Assembly: GCA_963788225.1 (NCBI GenBank) | Contig: CAWBGI010000002.1 | Coordinates: 1,694,772-1,758,771 of the forward strand | Direction of reading: 5' to 3' | Source: Sulfotelmatobacter sp963788225 | GTDB lineage: Bacteria > Acidobacteriota > Terriglobia > Terriglobales > Acidobacteriaceae | DNA length: 64,000 nt | In this document: positions 1 to 7,885 of the stretch, piece after piece | Layout: each line of letters opens with the position of its first letter | How positions within the stretch are numbered: the stretch's first letter is position 1 | Notes under the pieces: model-generated | The model's input: only the letters and a program-made list of their open reading frames with translations | Databases searched by the model: none | Told to the model about the DNA's origin: nothing | Made by a program: the position numbers and the translations under genes

Positions 1-1037
1 GAAGCCAAAAACAAGCCGCATGTCAGCACTTGCCAAAGCGAAAGCCTCAGGCCTTCGTAGGGATAGTAGGGTGCGAGATGCACTGGCCAGACCAACTTGG
101 CGACATACATCGAATACGCGTACAAAGCGTTCATTAACCGGACGTGAAGCTTCATGTTCTGGTCGATGGTGAATGATCCCTTCTGAGCGATCATTGTGAC
201 CACACTGCTGCCGACGGAAATGAGCAGAAATGGCCACTTTTCGAGCACCAACCGCTGGAAGCGCAGCTGGGGCACGGGGAATGCCTGGCAAGGCCCGTCC
301 CAGCCCAGCACTCTCTGTAGTGGCCAAAAATCAACGAGTAACAGGACGAACGGCAGCGTCACGATCATGGGTTTCGCGGCCAGTCCAAGGATGAACAGCA
401 GAGCTACGAGGAGTTTGCGTCCGATCTGGGGGCGTCGCGCATACCAGCCGTAGGCGACGAGTGTGAGCAGGAAGAAGAACATGCTGAGAACATTTTTTCG
501 TTCTGCCACCCAGGCTACACTCTCCACGTTGATCGGGTGCAGAGCGAAAATCGCTGCAACCAGAAAGCTTCGTCCTGTAGCTCCGGTGGCACGAGCCAGA
601 AGAAGGAACACAAGCAGGCTGTTCAGCACATGGAAAAGCAGACTCATGAGATGGTGTCCTGCTGGATCTAGGCCGAAAAGCTCGCAATCGAGAGCATGGG
701 AGAGCCAGGTTACGGGATGCCAGTTGGAAGCAGAGGTGGAAGTGAAAGCCCAGAGCAGCGTTTCCTGCGTAAGACCTTGTTGTACGTGCCGGTTTTCGGT
801 CACGTAGCCTTTATCGTCCAGATCAGAGAACGGATTTCGGGCGGTGCGGGAGTAAACCGAAAAGGTGACCAACGCCAGCAGTCCACAGACGGCGATGTTT
901 ATCTTCATGCGACGGCTCAGCCAATCATTGAGGCCGGAATGATCCAGGGTGGGTCGCCGGTTTTCTTTCTTCCTCGACCTTGATGGCTGCCGGAAGCGTG
1001 TGCCGCGCGATTTGTTGGGCTTCGATTTTGCAGTCAC
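1..1037 (-). CDS. Partial multi-TM glycosyltransferase-39-like/TPR protein, C-terminus beyond left edge
   Basis: The minus strand stays open from about 1037 to the window edge. It encodes a hydrophobic protein that closely parallels the next gene: shared blocks include SNWHPVTWLSHALDC, ESVAWVAERKNVLS and LGLAAKPM, in the same order and spacing. A GTG at 1037 (reading VTAKSKPNKS, a basic N-terminus) or an ATG at 908 could be the start; neither has a strong ribosome site. The missing C-terminus is expected to carry TPR repeats as in the neighbour. Proteins of this type in Acidobacteriota and Planctomycetota are annotated as TPR or GT39-like membrane proteins; the substrate is unknown. It is a tandem paralog of the 1118-2971 gene. 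Confidence 0.75.
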   Translation of the reverse strand, partial: MTAKSKPNKSRGTRFRQPSRSRKKENRRPTLDHSGLNDWLSRRMKINIAVCGLLALVTFSVYSRTARNPFSDLDDKGYVTENRHVQQGLTQETLLWAFTSTSASNWHPVTWLSHALDCELFGLDPAGHHLMSLLFHVLNSLLVFLLLARATGATGRSFLVAAIFALHPINVESVAWVAERKNVLSMFFFLLTLVAYGWYARRPQIGRKLLVALLFILGLAAKPMIVTLPFVLLLVDFWPLQRVLGWDGPCQAFPVPQLRFQRLVLEKWPFLLISVGSSVVTMIAQKGSFTIDQNMKLHVRLMNALYAYSMYVAKLVWPVHLAPYYPYEGLRLSLWQVLTCGLFLA

Positions 1038-1117
1038 GTTGGGTTCCCAACTCACGAATCGCCAAATTATCCAATGACAGCCTTGCATTGAAATTGCACG
1101 CAGCATGGCTTTTGTGG

Positions 1118-2971
1118 TCAGGGACGTGCTGACTGGCCTTGTTGCGCGAGCTTGGGCAATGCTACCCGAGGATCGAGGTGTTGGGCGATTGCGAGGGCTT
1201 GCTGACCTTCATCCGCGTGACCAATCAAGTGCAAAAGCACTCCCAGCCGGACATAGCCCTGCGCCGTAGGGTTGGCGGCGAGAGCTCGCACAAGATCTCC
1301 CATCATGCGGTCGACCGCCGGGGCATCAACTTCCAGCGCCTGCGAAATGCTCTGCCGGGCTTTGGTCGTGTCCCCTAACTGAGCGTAGATCACACTCAAG
1401 TTGGTTGTGTTGATGGCCCACATTTCAGGATCCTCGTCAGAGACTCCAGTTCTTCGGAGCGCCCCGGCGGCTCGAAGCGAAGCCTGATATTCCCTTACCG
1501 CGTCGTCCAGTTGTCCGTGATCCTGATAGTCGGCGGCCAGTTGCGCATGAGCAAGTGGATCCAGAGGTTGGAGCCGGGCATAGTTACGGAGATGAGGGAT
1601 GGCCTCGTCGTGCCGTCCTAATAAGAATAGGTTGCCCGCCAGGTTGCTCTCAGCGATCATATTGTCCTTGGTCACCTTTACGGCGTGTGTCCAGATGTCT
1701 ACGCTGCTTCGCCAGCAGCCAATCTGGTGCCAGGTCACGAAAGACAACGCCGCGACGATCAGGGCAATCGCAGCAACCCAGGGCACAGAGCCGAGTCTCA
1801 ATCGATCCGCCAGACGAGCGGCTTCCCAGGCCACGATTACAAATATCCCCAGGAGAGGGATATAAGCGTATCGGTCAGCAATCACCTGGACTCCTACTTG
1901 CACAATTCCGATCACAGGCACGGCGGTTCCCAGGAACCATAGCCAACCAAAGGCCAAATATGGACGATCGAAGCGTTGCCTCCCCGCTGCCACGCTTACG
2001 GTGACGATCACCAACAGCGCCATCCCGGGTTTCCATAGCGCCAGCGTCCGCGTAGGGTGAGGATAGACAAGCGCTAGATGAGCCGGCCAGATCGTCTTCC
2101 ACAAATACATGCCGTAGGCGTAGATGGCGTTCTCCACGCGCACGCCGATCGGAAGCAACATGGTTGGAACAACGCTATGGCCCTTGTCTTGCGCAACGAT
2201 CGTAATGACGCCACTGCCGACGCAGAATGCCAGCAAAGGCAGCTTTTCCACAATCAACTGCCAGAAACTCCGCTGAGGCACTGGGAATGACAACGAGGGT
2301 TCACTCCAATCCTCGATCCTCCGCAACGGCCAATAGTCGGTCAGCAAAAGAACGAAGGGGAGCGTAATGACCATGGGCTTCGCGGCCAGACCGAGCACGA
2401 ACAGCGACGCCACCGCGAGATAACGCCGGCTGGTTGGGTGCCGCGCGTACCAACTGTAGGCGCCCAACGTTAGCAGGAAAAACTGCGTGCTTAAGACGTT
2501 CTTGCGCTCGGCCACCCAGGCCACCGATTCCACGTTTAGCGGATGCACCGCGAAAAGCGCCGCTACCAGCAGGCTTGGCCACATAGCGCCCGTCACACGC
2601 CACAGCAGCAAGAACAAAAGCACCACGTTGAGTGCGTGAATCGCAACGTTCATCAAGTGGTGACCCGTGGGGTTCAGGCCAAAGAGTTGGCAGTCCAGGG
2701 CATGAGAAAGCCAGGTGACCGGGTGCCAGTTAGACTCCTCAGTCAACGTCAAAGCCCATCCGACGGTATCCCAAGTCAATCCCGCCTTTACGTGGGAGTT
2801 CTCGTAAACATAGCCCTGGTCGTCGTAGTTCATAAACGGGTGTTTCGCGACCGAGCTATAGAGGAGGAGGGTTCCCAGGGCCAGCACTACTGAGATAGCT
2901 ATTGTATGTCCGATGCGTAGGGTCGGTAGACTCAAGGAACGTTCGCGAAGGCATGGCACCCGCGCCTTCAA
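1118..2971 (-). CDS. Multi-TM GT39/O-mannosyltransferase-like protein with C-terminal TPR domain
   Basis: 617 residues. The N-terminal ~400 residues contain about ten hydrophobic segments. An acidic NYDDQGYV motif follows the first TM helix, and the conserved SNWHPVTWLSHALDC and AERKNVLS blocks lie in loops; this layout resembles GT-C/PMT-type membrane glycosyltransferases. Residues ~440-600 form TPR-like helical repeats (for example NLAGNLFLLGRHDEAIPHL). A role in transferring sugar to an exported acceptor, with TPRs for protein contact, is inference. The gene sits between a paralog running off the window and a decayed third copy, so this is a local tandem family. The start at 2971 is the first ATG of the frame and could be a little long. 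Confidence 0.8.
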   Translation of the reverse strand: MKARVPCLRERSLSLPTLRIGHTIAISVVLALGTLLLYSSVAKHPFMNYDDQGYVYENSHVKAGLTWDTVGWALTLTEESNWHPVTWLSHALDCQLFGLNPTGHHLMNVAIHALNVVLLFLLLWRVTGAMWPSLLVAALFAVHPLNVESVAWVAERKNVLSTQFFLLTLGAYSWYARHPTSRRYLAVASLFVLGLAAKPMVITLPFVLLLTDYWPLRRIEDWSEPSLSFPVPQRSFWQLIVEKLPLLAFCVGSGVITIVAQDKGHSVVPTMLLPIGVRVENAIYAYGMYLWKTIWPAHLALVYPHPTRTLALWKPGMALLVIVTVSVAAGRQRFDRPYLAFGWLWFLGTAVPVIGIVQVGVQVIADRYAYIPLLGIFVIVAWEAARLADRLRLGSVPWVAAIALIVAALSFVTWHQIGCWRSSVDIWTHAVKVTKDNMIAESNLAGNLFLLGRHDEAIPHLRNYARLQPLDPLAHAQLAADYQDHGQLDDAVREYQASLRAAGALRRTGVSDEDPEMWAINTTNLSVIYAQLGDTTKARQSISQALEVDAPAVDRMMGDLVRALAANPTAQGYVRLGVLLHLIGHADEGQQALAIAQHLDPRVALPKLAQQGQSARP

Positions 2972-3164
2972 CCGTGAGCTTCGCGTCGGCGCTTCGCTTT
3001 GGTCTTGTTTTAGTTGGCATTTTCTTTGGGATAAAAACGGGCCAAGTATCGGAAAAATATCACGAAGGTGAAGGATAACCTGCAGGAAGGGCTACAGAGG
3101 CCAGGTTACGAAACTTTAACCTCGCCGTAACGTGGCGTTAACATACCATCCATTTCGTTGTTGT

Positions 3165-3440
3165 TCAGAATTCTAGAACAGAACATTCTTCCGCTCGGGA
3201 CCCAGACGAGGAACTCGACATTGACAGGATGAAGAGCACAAGAGCCGCCACCGTCAGGCTGCGCCACGTTGAGCCTTTTGATCGCCGTAATAAGACTAAA
3301 GGGCAGAACCACGTTGACTTCAAGCAGAAGCAGGTTTGTATAGTGATGTGCAGCCGGACCCAATCCGAACGGTTTCACGATCAATGGCATGCGAAACCCA
3401 CGTCGCTGGGTGCCAGTTCGATACGTCGGTCGTCTTCCGA
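3165..3440 (-). pseudogene. Relic of a third GT39/TPR membrane-protein paralog
   Basis: On the minus strand, two different frames carry pieces of the same conserved region found in the two genes to the left. One frame reads SNWHPATWVSHAIDR (about 3380-3425). Another reads ALHPVNVEFLVWVPSGRMFC (about 3180-3240), matching the HPLNVESVAWVAERKNVLS block. The order is right for the family, but frames shift between blocks and key residues are lost (AERKN became PSGRM). No full-length frame exists. This is a decayed tandem duplicate whose N-terminal portion is the only recognisable part. Confidence 0.7.
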
Positions 3441-3728
3441 CGAAAAACGGCTCCCACTGCTTGTTCGATGGCGGCCAAAGAGCATGACCGCACGAGTGTC
3501 CTCCTCTTTCCAACCATAGAGATAGCGATGCCTGTAGCGCCGCGGGCAGGTAAGGTATTGGCTGATCTGCATGTAGCTGTAGGTAATTGTTAGGCCATCT
3601 GCGGGTTGTCCAGATTTGATGAAAGTTCTTCCCAACGGCCGGGGACAAAGCCCTCGAGCCGCAACAGGTACGAGCCGTTTCAAACGATGTGGCTGACCTT
3701 AACCACTCCTGTCGGAACTTAAGGGATC

Positions 3729-4628
3729 CTATGGCGTCTGCGGCACAGTGAGGAGGTTACCGCAGTTCTCAGAGCATGCGCTATTGTCGAGATACACAGA
3801 CGGAATGTCGTAGGCGTTTGTAAGAGAGTCGTATGTCAGTTCGTAGTACCCGTTGTAGAGCACAGCTTGGCCCTGAAATGTTCCTTGAACGGAAAATGAA
3901 TTACCGGTGACCGGGCCAGTCAGCGTCAACGAAGTATTATCGGCGCCGGTCAACAACACACTAAGGGTGAGGGTGGTTCCGCTTTGACCTAGAGTGGCCG
4001 TGGCGGTGTCGGTGGGATTGGCGCATGAGGTGTCCAGGGGTTGACAGATTTGTCCGGTATACATCCCGGACAACTTGGAGACAATCTTGCCGGTGATCGT
4101 TCCCGAGTCGATTGTGGTATTGCTGGCGCTGCCGTTGCACGCGCCATTCGATTGACCAGCCGGCGCCGCCTGCTCCGTATAAGTGCCGCTGTCAAGCGAC
4201 TGACCGCTCGCGTCAAGAATCGCTGTCACATTGAATATGTTGCCGTTTTCCGTGTAAGTGAAGTTCATGGACCCGCCAACGCCGGAAACGCTGCCAGCGA
4301 GACTGTTCCCTGGATCTTCCGTTGCCGCTGCGCAATTTCCGCCAAAAACAATACTTCCGCTGGGGGTGAAGCCTATGAAATTGATCTGCTGGGCGGAGGC
4401 CGAAATCTGACCGTTCTCCGAATAATTCCCATTGACGAAAACCTGGCCTTCTTTGAGTGCCACTTCAATGCCGGTGGAATAACCAGGATTTGTGCTGGAA
4501 GCGGCGATAAACTCCCACGAGCCCGAAACACCAGGAATGGGTTGAGCAGGCACCGAGGACCCGCCAGAACAACTGATAAGAGCGATGGCGAGTGTCACTA
4601 GTAGGAATAGAAGAAAACTTCGGCTCAT
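3729..4628 (-). CDS. Secreted lipoprotein, low-complexity beta-rich
   Basis: 299 residues from the ATG at 4628. The N-terminus is a lipoprotein signal (MSRSFLLFLLVTLAIALISC) with lipobox LISC, then a Ser/Gly linker. The rest is rich in Gly, Ser, Thr and Asn with alternating polar/hydrophobic strands (phrases such as GVGGSMNFTYTENGNIFNV and SGTYTEQ), suggesting a repeated beta-sheet fold and an envelope location. A longer reading to 5027 in the same frame is not the start: its upstream part is a frameshifted HNH gene and the region just before 4628 is non-coding. Function is unknown; similar short lipoproteins are common in Acidobacteriota. A strong hairpin lies 30-57 bases upstream of the start. 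Confidence 0.72.
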   Translation of the reverse strand: MSRSFLLFLLVTLAIALISCSGGSSVPAQPIPGVSGSWEFIAASSTNPGYSTGIEVALKEGQVFVNGNYSENGQISASAQQINFIGFTPSGSIVFGGNCAAATEDPGNSLAGSVSGVGGSMNFTYTENGNIFNVTAILDASGQSLDSGTYTEQAAPAGQSNGACNGSASNTTIDSGTITGKIVSKLSGMYTGQICQPLDTSCANPTDTATATLGQSGTTLTLSVLLTGADNTSLTLTGPVTGNSFSVQGTFQGQAVLYNGYYELTYDSLTNAYDIPSVYLDNSACSENCGNLLTVPQTP

Positions 4629-4657
4629 GAACAATACGCCCCTTTTGTCGAACAGTC

Positions 4658-4685
4658 CCGGCAGGGCGAAAAAACGCCCTGCCGG
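4658..4685. repeat. Perfect 11-bp inverted repeat with A6/T6 loop
   Basis: ccggcagggcg at 4658-4668 and its exact reverse complement at 4675-4685 flank six A residues. It lies in the leader of the lipoprotein gene and downstream of the HNH remnant. No U-run follows the stem on either strand, so it is not a canonical terminator. A leader hairpin, mRNA stabiliser or protein-binding site are all possible. Confidence 0.75.
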
Positions 4686-4782
4686 CAGATACTGGCCTCT
4701 CTCCGAGGCGTGCCTTAGCTTCAACTGGAATGTAAGCGCAGAATTATCGCACTGGGCTACCCGAGCGCTTGTTAAGGAATTA

Positions 4783-5027
4783 TTAAAGTTTGATGAATAA
4801 TCCGCGCTCGGGCAGCCTTGATCGGTCGCGTTCTCGGTTATGTCTGGCCGCGTGGCACGCGGCGCAGAGGGTGACCAGGTTCTCTTCCGAACTGGCGCCA
4901 GAATGGCTGCGGAATTCCTTACCTTATGGTGAACCTCAAGGTTTGACGTCGCGCTGCACGCCTGGCATCTCCAGCTATCGCGACGCAAGACCTGTTGACG
5001 CAAAGTTTCGTAGGATACGAGATCCAT
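4783..5027 (-). pseudogene. HNH endonuclease, frameshifted
   Basis: The frame starting at 5027 begins MDLVSYETLRQQVLRRDSW and contains the first Cys pair and HH of an HNH nuclease (CQAC, LEVHH). It then loses similarity after HHKVRN near 4915. In another frame of the same strand the expected second half follows immediately: SGASSEENLVTLCAACHAAR, with the second CxxC and final His, ending at a stop at 4783-4785. One indel joins the halves into a single small McrA-like HNH protein of about 80 residues. It may be a real pseudogene or a sequence error; the rest of this region is frame-clean. Confidence 0.75.
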
Positions 5028-5223
5028 GCGTACGGGCTACGGGAGACCACCCATTTGGTTGGGGTCTACGGTGATGCGCTTGAAGTTTTTCGTTTCTACC
5101 TCCGTTCAGACTGATTCACAAGTTACACCTTCTCTATCCTCAGCTAAAGACAGCATGTCGGAAGCAGCCGAGGCCGTAAAGAGAGGCTGCTCGTAGAGGA
5201 CGCCAGGGACGATTTTGTGGGAC

Positions 5224-5685
5224 TTATTTCGCGGGCTCTCTGGGAGTCTGTTTCAGATCTCTTAGGTCGCTGCTGCGGCCTAAAGCGCGTTTGTTAGCCG
5301 TGAGATCATCGAAGGAGATGAAATTCACTGGAACACCGAAGAAAGTGCTCGCGACCCTTTTCCTCCAAGCGGTAGCGAACTCGACGCCCGTGATCTCGGT
5401 CAGAATGTCAATGCGGACAGGAGCAATCCCAATCTGATAAACCACCTGTTTTTCGGTCAATGTTTCCGGAGTGATGCCGTCATGGTCGAGAGGAGCACCA
5501 AACTTCTTGAGCGCTTCAACCACGCGACGAGAATTCTGCGCCGAATTGTCTACCCACAGGTCGAGGTCTTTCGTGTAACGCGGTTCGCTATACTTCATAA
5601 CCGCGAACCCGCCGACGATCAAGTATTCCACCTCAAATTCATTTAAGAGTTGTAGCAGTTCTTTGTAGTGTGGGTTTTCTGCCAT
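5224..5685 (-). CDS. Nucleotidyltransferase-fold protein (AbiEii/DUF6036-like)
   Basis: 153 residues. The start region LIVGGFAVMKYSEPRYTKDL leads into DLW, which is the GG...DxD signature of minimal nucleotidyltransferases: a GG loop followed by the metal-binding Asp pair. A later VRIDIL supplies a third acidic position. Such proteins occur as the toxin or catalytic half of AbiE/MNT-type toxin-antitoxin pairs and as orphans. Its start overlaps the 3' end of a small upstream ORF by 47 bp, so the two are translationally linked. Whether it nucleotidylates RNA or protein cannot be told. The C-terminus (SDLRDLKQTPREPAK) is short for AbiEii. Confidence 0.7.
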   Translation of the reverse strand: MAENPHYKELLQLLNEFEVEYLIVGGFAVMKYSEPRYTKDLDLWVDNSAQNSRRVVEALKKFGAPLDHDGITPETLTEKQVVYQIGIAPVRIDILTEITGVEFATAWRKRVASTFFGVPVNFISFDDLTANKRALGRSSDLRDLKQTPREPAK

Positions 5686-5839
5686 GGCTGATTTCCTCAG
5701 CTAGTTCCACCATTTCCCATGCGGCGGAAAAGATGGCTTCATCTCCCTGCTCCTGCCAGAACTCAATGTCAAACGAACGATCTGGGAACCCCCCGTCGAC
5801 CAGTCGTGTTTTCCAGGCCGAATTTTGCGGAATACTCAT
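5639..5839 (-). CDS. Small protein upstream of the nucleotidyltransferase, possible partner
   Basis: 66 residues from an ATG at 5839 that has a good GAGG ribosome site about 6 bases upstream; a longer start at 5869 lacks one. The product (MSIPQNSAWKTRLVDGGFPD at its start) is acidic in the middle (FDIEFWQEQGDEAIFSAAWE) and ends basic. It overlaps the next gene by 47 bp. No DNA-binding motif is evident. Size, position and overlap fit an antitoxin- or adaptor-like partner of the nucleotidyltransferase, but that is inference from arrangement only. Confidence 0.55.
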   Translation of the reverse strand: MSIPQNSAWKTRLVDGGFPDRSFDIEFWQEQGDEAIFSAAWEMVELAEEISHGRKPTLQRTATTLK

Positions 5840-5901
5840 TGTCCTCGATCTGACTCTTAACATTACCAAGATATCAGGCTGAACGGTAGGTGACCAATCC
5901 T

Positions 5902-5928
5902 CGGTAGTGGGCTAGTAGCCCACTACCG
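5902..5928. repeat. Perfect 12-bp palindrome (REP-like) after the GT2 gene
   Basis: cggtagtgggct (5902-5913), a 3-base loop, then the exact reverse complement to 5928. It sits between the stop of the glycosyltransferase at 5978 and the start of the next minus-strand gene at 5839. There is no following T-run on the minus strand, so a REP-type element or RNA-stabilising hairpin is more likely than an intrinsic terminator. Confidence 0.75.
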
Positions 5929-5977
5929 AATACGGCGATATGAGAAAGCCGCCCAATCGCGGAGACCAAGGATAGAC

Positions 5978-6784
5978 CTATGACTGTTGGACCGTCTCGG
6001 TCTTGCGTGCGTAGTACGAGGGTTGGCCGGGTTCGAGTTTGCGGCCTTTTTCGCTGAAGCGGGGCAGGTGAACCAGACCCGCCCTCTGCAATGCAAATTG
6101 CAAGGTTGTGGCCAGCACGCCGAACCCATACTTCACGCTGCGGCGGAAGTTGATGGATGACGCTTCCTCGAAATACTTTGTGGGACACGACACTTCGCCG
6201 ATATGGAAGCCGAAGTGGACGCACTGGGCGAGCATCTGGTTGTCGAAGACGAAGTCGTCGGAGTTTTCCAGCAGCGGAAGTTTGGTGAGCACTTTGCGGC
6301 TGAAGGCGCGGTATCCGGTATGGTATTCAGAGAGTTTAACCCGCAGAAAGAGATTCTCGAACGCGGTCAGCAAGCGGTTCGAGATGTATTTGTAGAGCGG
6401 CATGCCGCCACGCAGGGCGGTCCCGCCGATAATGCGCGAGCCCAGCACAACGTCGTAAACCTCGTAGGCCACCATGCTGGCCATGGCTGTAACCAGCAGC
6501 GGCGTGTATTGGTAATCGGGATGAAGCATGATGACCACGTCGGCGCCGGCCGCCAATGCTTCGCGATAGCACGTCTGCTGATTCCGGCCATAACCATAAT
6601 TGCGGTCGTGTTGAAACACCTGCAGGCCGAGGGCGCGCGCCACTTCAACGGTGGCGTCAGAGCTGTGATCGTCCACCAAGACACAAGTATCCACGAGGTC
6701 GGGCAACTCTCCCACCGTCGCCTGAAGAGTTCTTTCCGCATTGTAGGCGGGCATGACAACCGCGATGTGCTTGCCGTTGATCAT
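5978..6784 (-). CDS. Family 2 glycosyltransferase (DPM1/GtrB-like)
   Basis: 268 residues. The GT-A nucleotide-binding start is clear (IAVVMPAYNAERTL, then VDDHSSDAT), followed by MLHPDYQYTP in the position of the DxD metal-binding region. STGYRAFSRK-type acceptor motifs follow (HTGYRAFSRKVL), and then NSDDFVFDNQM. Family members transfer a sugar from a nucleotide donor to polyprenyl phosphate or a glycan. No C-terminal TM pair is visible, so it is probably a peripheral cytoplasmic enzyme. It may supply the membrane GT39-like proteins to the left with a lipid-linked sugar, but that link is inference from proximity. Start ATG 6784 is directly followed by INGKHIAVVMPAYN. Confidence 0.85.
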   Translation of the reverse strand: MINGKHIAVVMPAYNAERTLQATVGELPDLVDTCVLVDDHSSDATVEVARALGLQVFQHDRNYGYGRNQQTCYREALAAGADVVIMLHPDYQYTPLLVTAMASMVAYEVYDVVLGSRIIGGTALRGGMPLYKYISNRLLTAFENLFLRVKLSEYHTGYRAFSRKVLTKLPLLENSDDFVFDNQMLAQCVHFGFHIGEVSCPTKYFEEASSINFRRSVKYGFGVLATTLQFALQRAGLVHLPRFSEKGRKLEPGQPSYYARKTETVQQS

Positions 6785-7388
6785 TTGTCCGGAGCAATCG
6801 TCCTATATTACCCGATTCCGCTGCGAGCGTCGCCGGACCCACTAGCCTCCAACCTGTGGAAATTTGGTGCGGGACGTGCACTGAACCCTACCGCGTGCCC
6901 GATTCCATAGGGTAGATCATGTAAATTGTTCAGAACTCTTTCCCTAGTCATGGCAATTTTAACCTAGGGGGTTTGCCTGATCCATCTCTGCCTGCACGGT
7001 CTTCGCGGCCCGGCCGGAACGAAAATCATTCTGAATTCTTGCGCTGGCAGGGACAACATTTCCCCCGGAACGTACATCGAAACCGCCGCCAATGAGCTTC
7101 TTTTTGGCATCTGGACGGGAATCAGTTGACGCTGACTTTACGCCCATTTTCGCATCCCCGGCGGCAAATCCTTGATGGCTGAAACGCATTGCACGGATTA
7201 AGGGCGGTAGGGCTGATTCCGTATTCTGGAAGCCTGTTGCGGAGTTTGCAAGTGCCTGTGGAAATGAATGTTCGTTGGTCACAGCCATTTTCGTCTCAAA
7301 ATGGCATTGTGGATGCTACGTAATTTGGAAATATCCGGGCTGCATTTGTAGTCGTAGGGCAGTGCGAATCCAAACCATGGGGGGAGTG
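6785..7388. other. Intergenic region with one weak ORF
   Basis: About 600 bases lie between the divergent GT2 gene and LuxR-HTH pair 1. A minus-strand ORF at 6959-7288 (109 residues, MAVTNEHSFPQALANSATGF at its start) has no recognisable domain and no clear ribosome site, and its composition does not resemble neighbouring proteins; I do not call it a gene. The stretch presumably holds both divergent promoters. I see no convincing -35/-10 pair or repeat. Confidence 0.4.
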
Positions 7389-7679
7389 ATGAACGAGCAG
7401 TCCGTCCGGCTAGGACCGCGCGAACAGCAAATCGTCGAACTGCTTCTGCAAGGCTGCGACAATGCCGAGATTGCCAACCAGCTCAAGATGGCGCGCAGAA
7501 CGGTAAAAGCTCATTTTAACCGGCTGTTTCTCCGCTTCGGCATCACCGGCGGAATCAAGCGAGTGAAACTCGCGACCCTTTTATACCGGAGGCAATTATG
7601 TTTGCAAACGAACGTTACGGACCCCGCACGCCCAACGAGCGTGAACACCGAGTTATCGAACTGGTCGCCCAGGGCCTGA
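7389..7679 (+). CDS. Stand-alone LuxR/GerE HTH protein, pair 1 member A
   Basis: 96 residues from the ATG at 7389, which has a GGGGAG ribosome site just upstream. The GerE-type helix-turn-helix occupies residues ~6-65 (LGPREQQIVELLLQGCDNAE then RTVKAHFNRLFLRFGI). There is no receiver, PAS or ligand domain, so this is essentially a bare DNA-binding domain. After the HTH the frame runs another ~30 residues that overlap the next gene by 82 bp and probably carry no fold. Closely similar to the protein at 17657-17878 (RTVKxH, LFLRxGI, KRVxLAT). Likely a DNA-binding subunit that works with the protein encoded next. Confidence 0.8.
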   Translation: MNEQSVRLGPREQQIVELLLQGCDNAEIANQLKMARRTVKAHFNRLFLRFGITGGIKRVKLATLLYRRQLCLQTNVTDPARPTSVNTELSNWSPRA

Positions 7680-7831
7680 AGAATCGCGACGTGGCCCATG
7701 CCATCGGGACCACCGAGCACGTGGTAAAAAATTATCTGCGCGTGATCTACGACAAGCTTGGACTGTGGAACCGCGTGGAACTCGCCTTGTGGTATGAATC
7801 GCGCAGGCATGAGCCCGAGCTTCCAGCGTGA
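7598..7831 (+). CDS. Stand-alone LuxR/GerE HTH protein, pair 1 member B
   Basis: 77 residues. The ATG at 7598 follows a GGAGG site with ideal spacing. The GerE HTH covers residues ~10-70 (TPNEREHRVIELVAQGLKNR, then TTEHVVKNYLRVIYDKLG). There is no regulatory domain. It is more similar to member B of the second pair at 17875-18132 (TTExVVKN, DKLGxW, ELA) than to its own neighbour A, so A and B are two distinct lineages kept together. It overlaps member A and is convergent with the Sel1 gene. A heterodimeric regulator is a plausible inference. Confidence 0.8.
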   Translation: MFANERYGPRTPNEREHRVIELVAQGLKNRDVAHAIGTTEHVVKNYLRVIYDKLGLWNRVELALWYESRRHEPELPA

Positions 7832-7885
7832 TTCGCGCAACGTACACATTCGCGTCGAATTGAAGTGGAAAGCGCGTCCCGCCGC

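Noticed and set aside
3729..5027. A fused HNH-lipoprotein of 432 residues
   Set aside because: The HNH part is frameshifted out after 35 residues, and the lipoprotein has its own signal peptide at 4628.
5902..5928. Rho-independent terminator of the GT2 gene
   Set aside because: A strong stem but no T-run on the minus strand; reported as a REP-like repeat instead.
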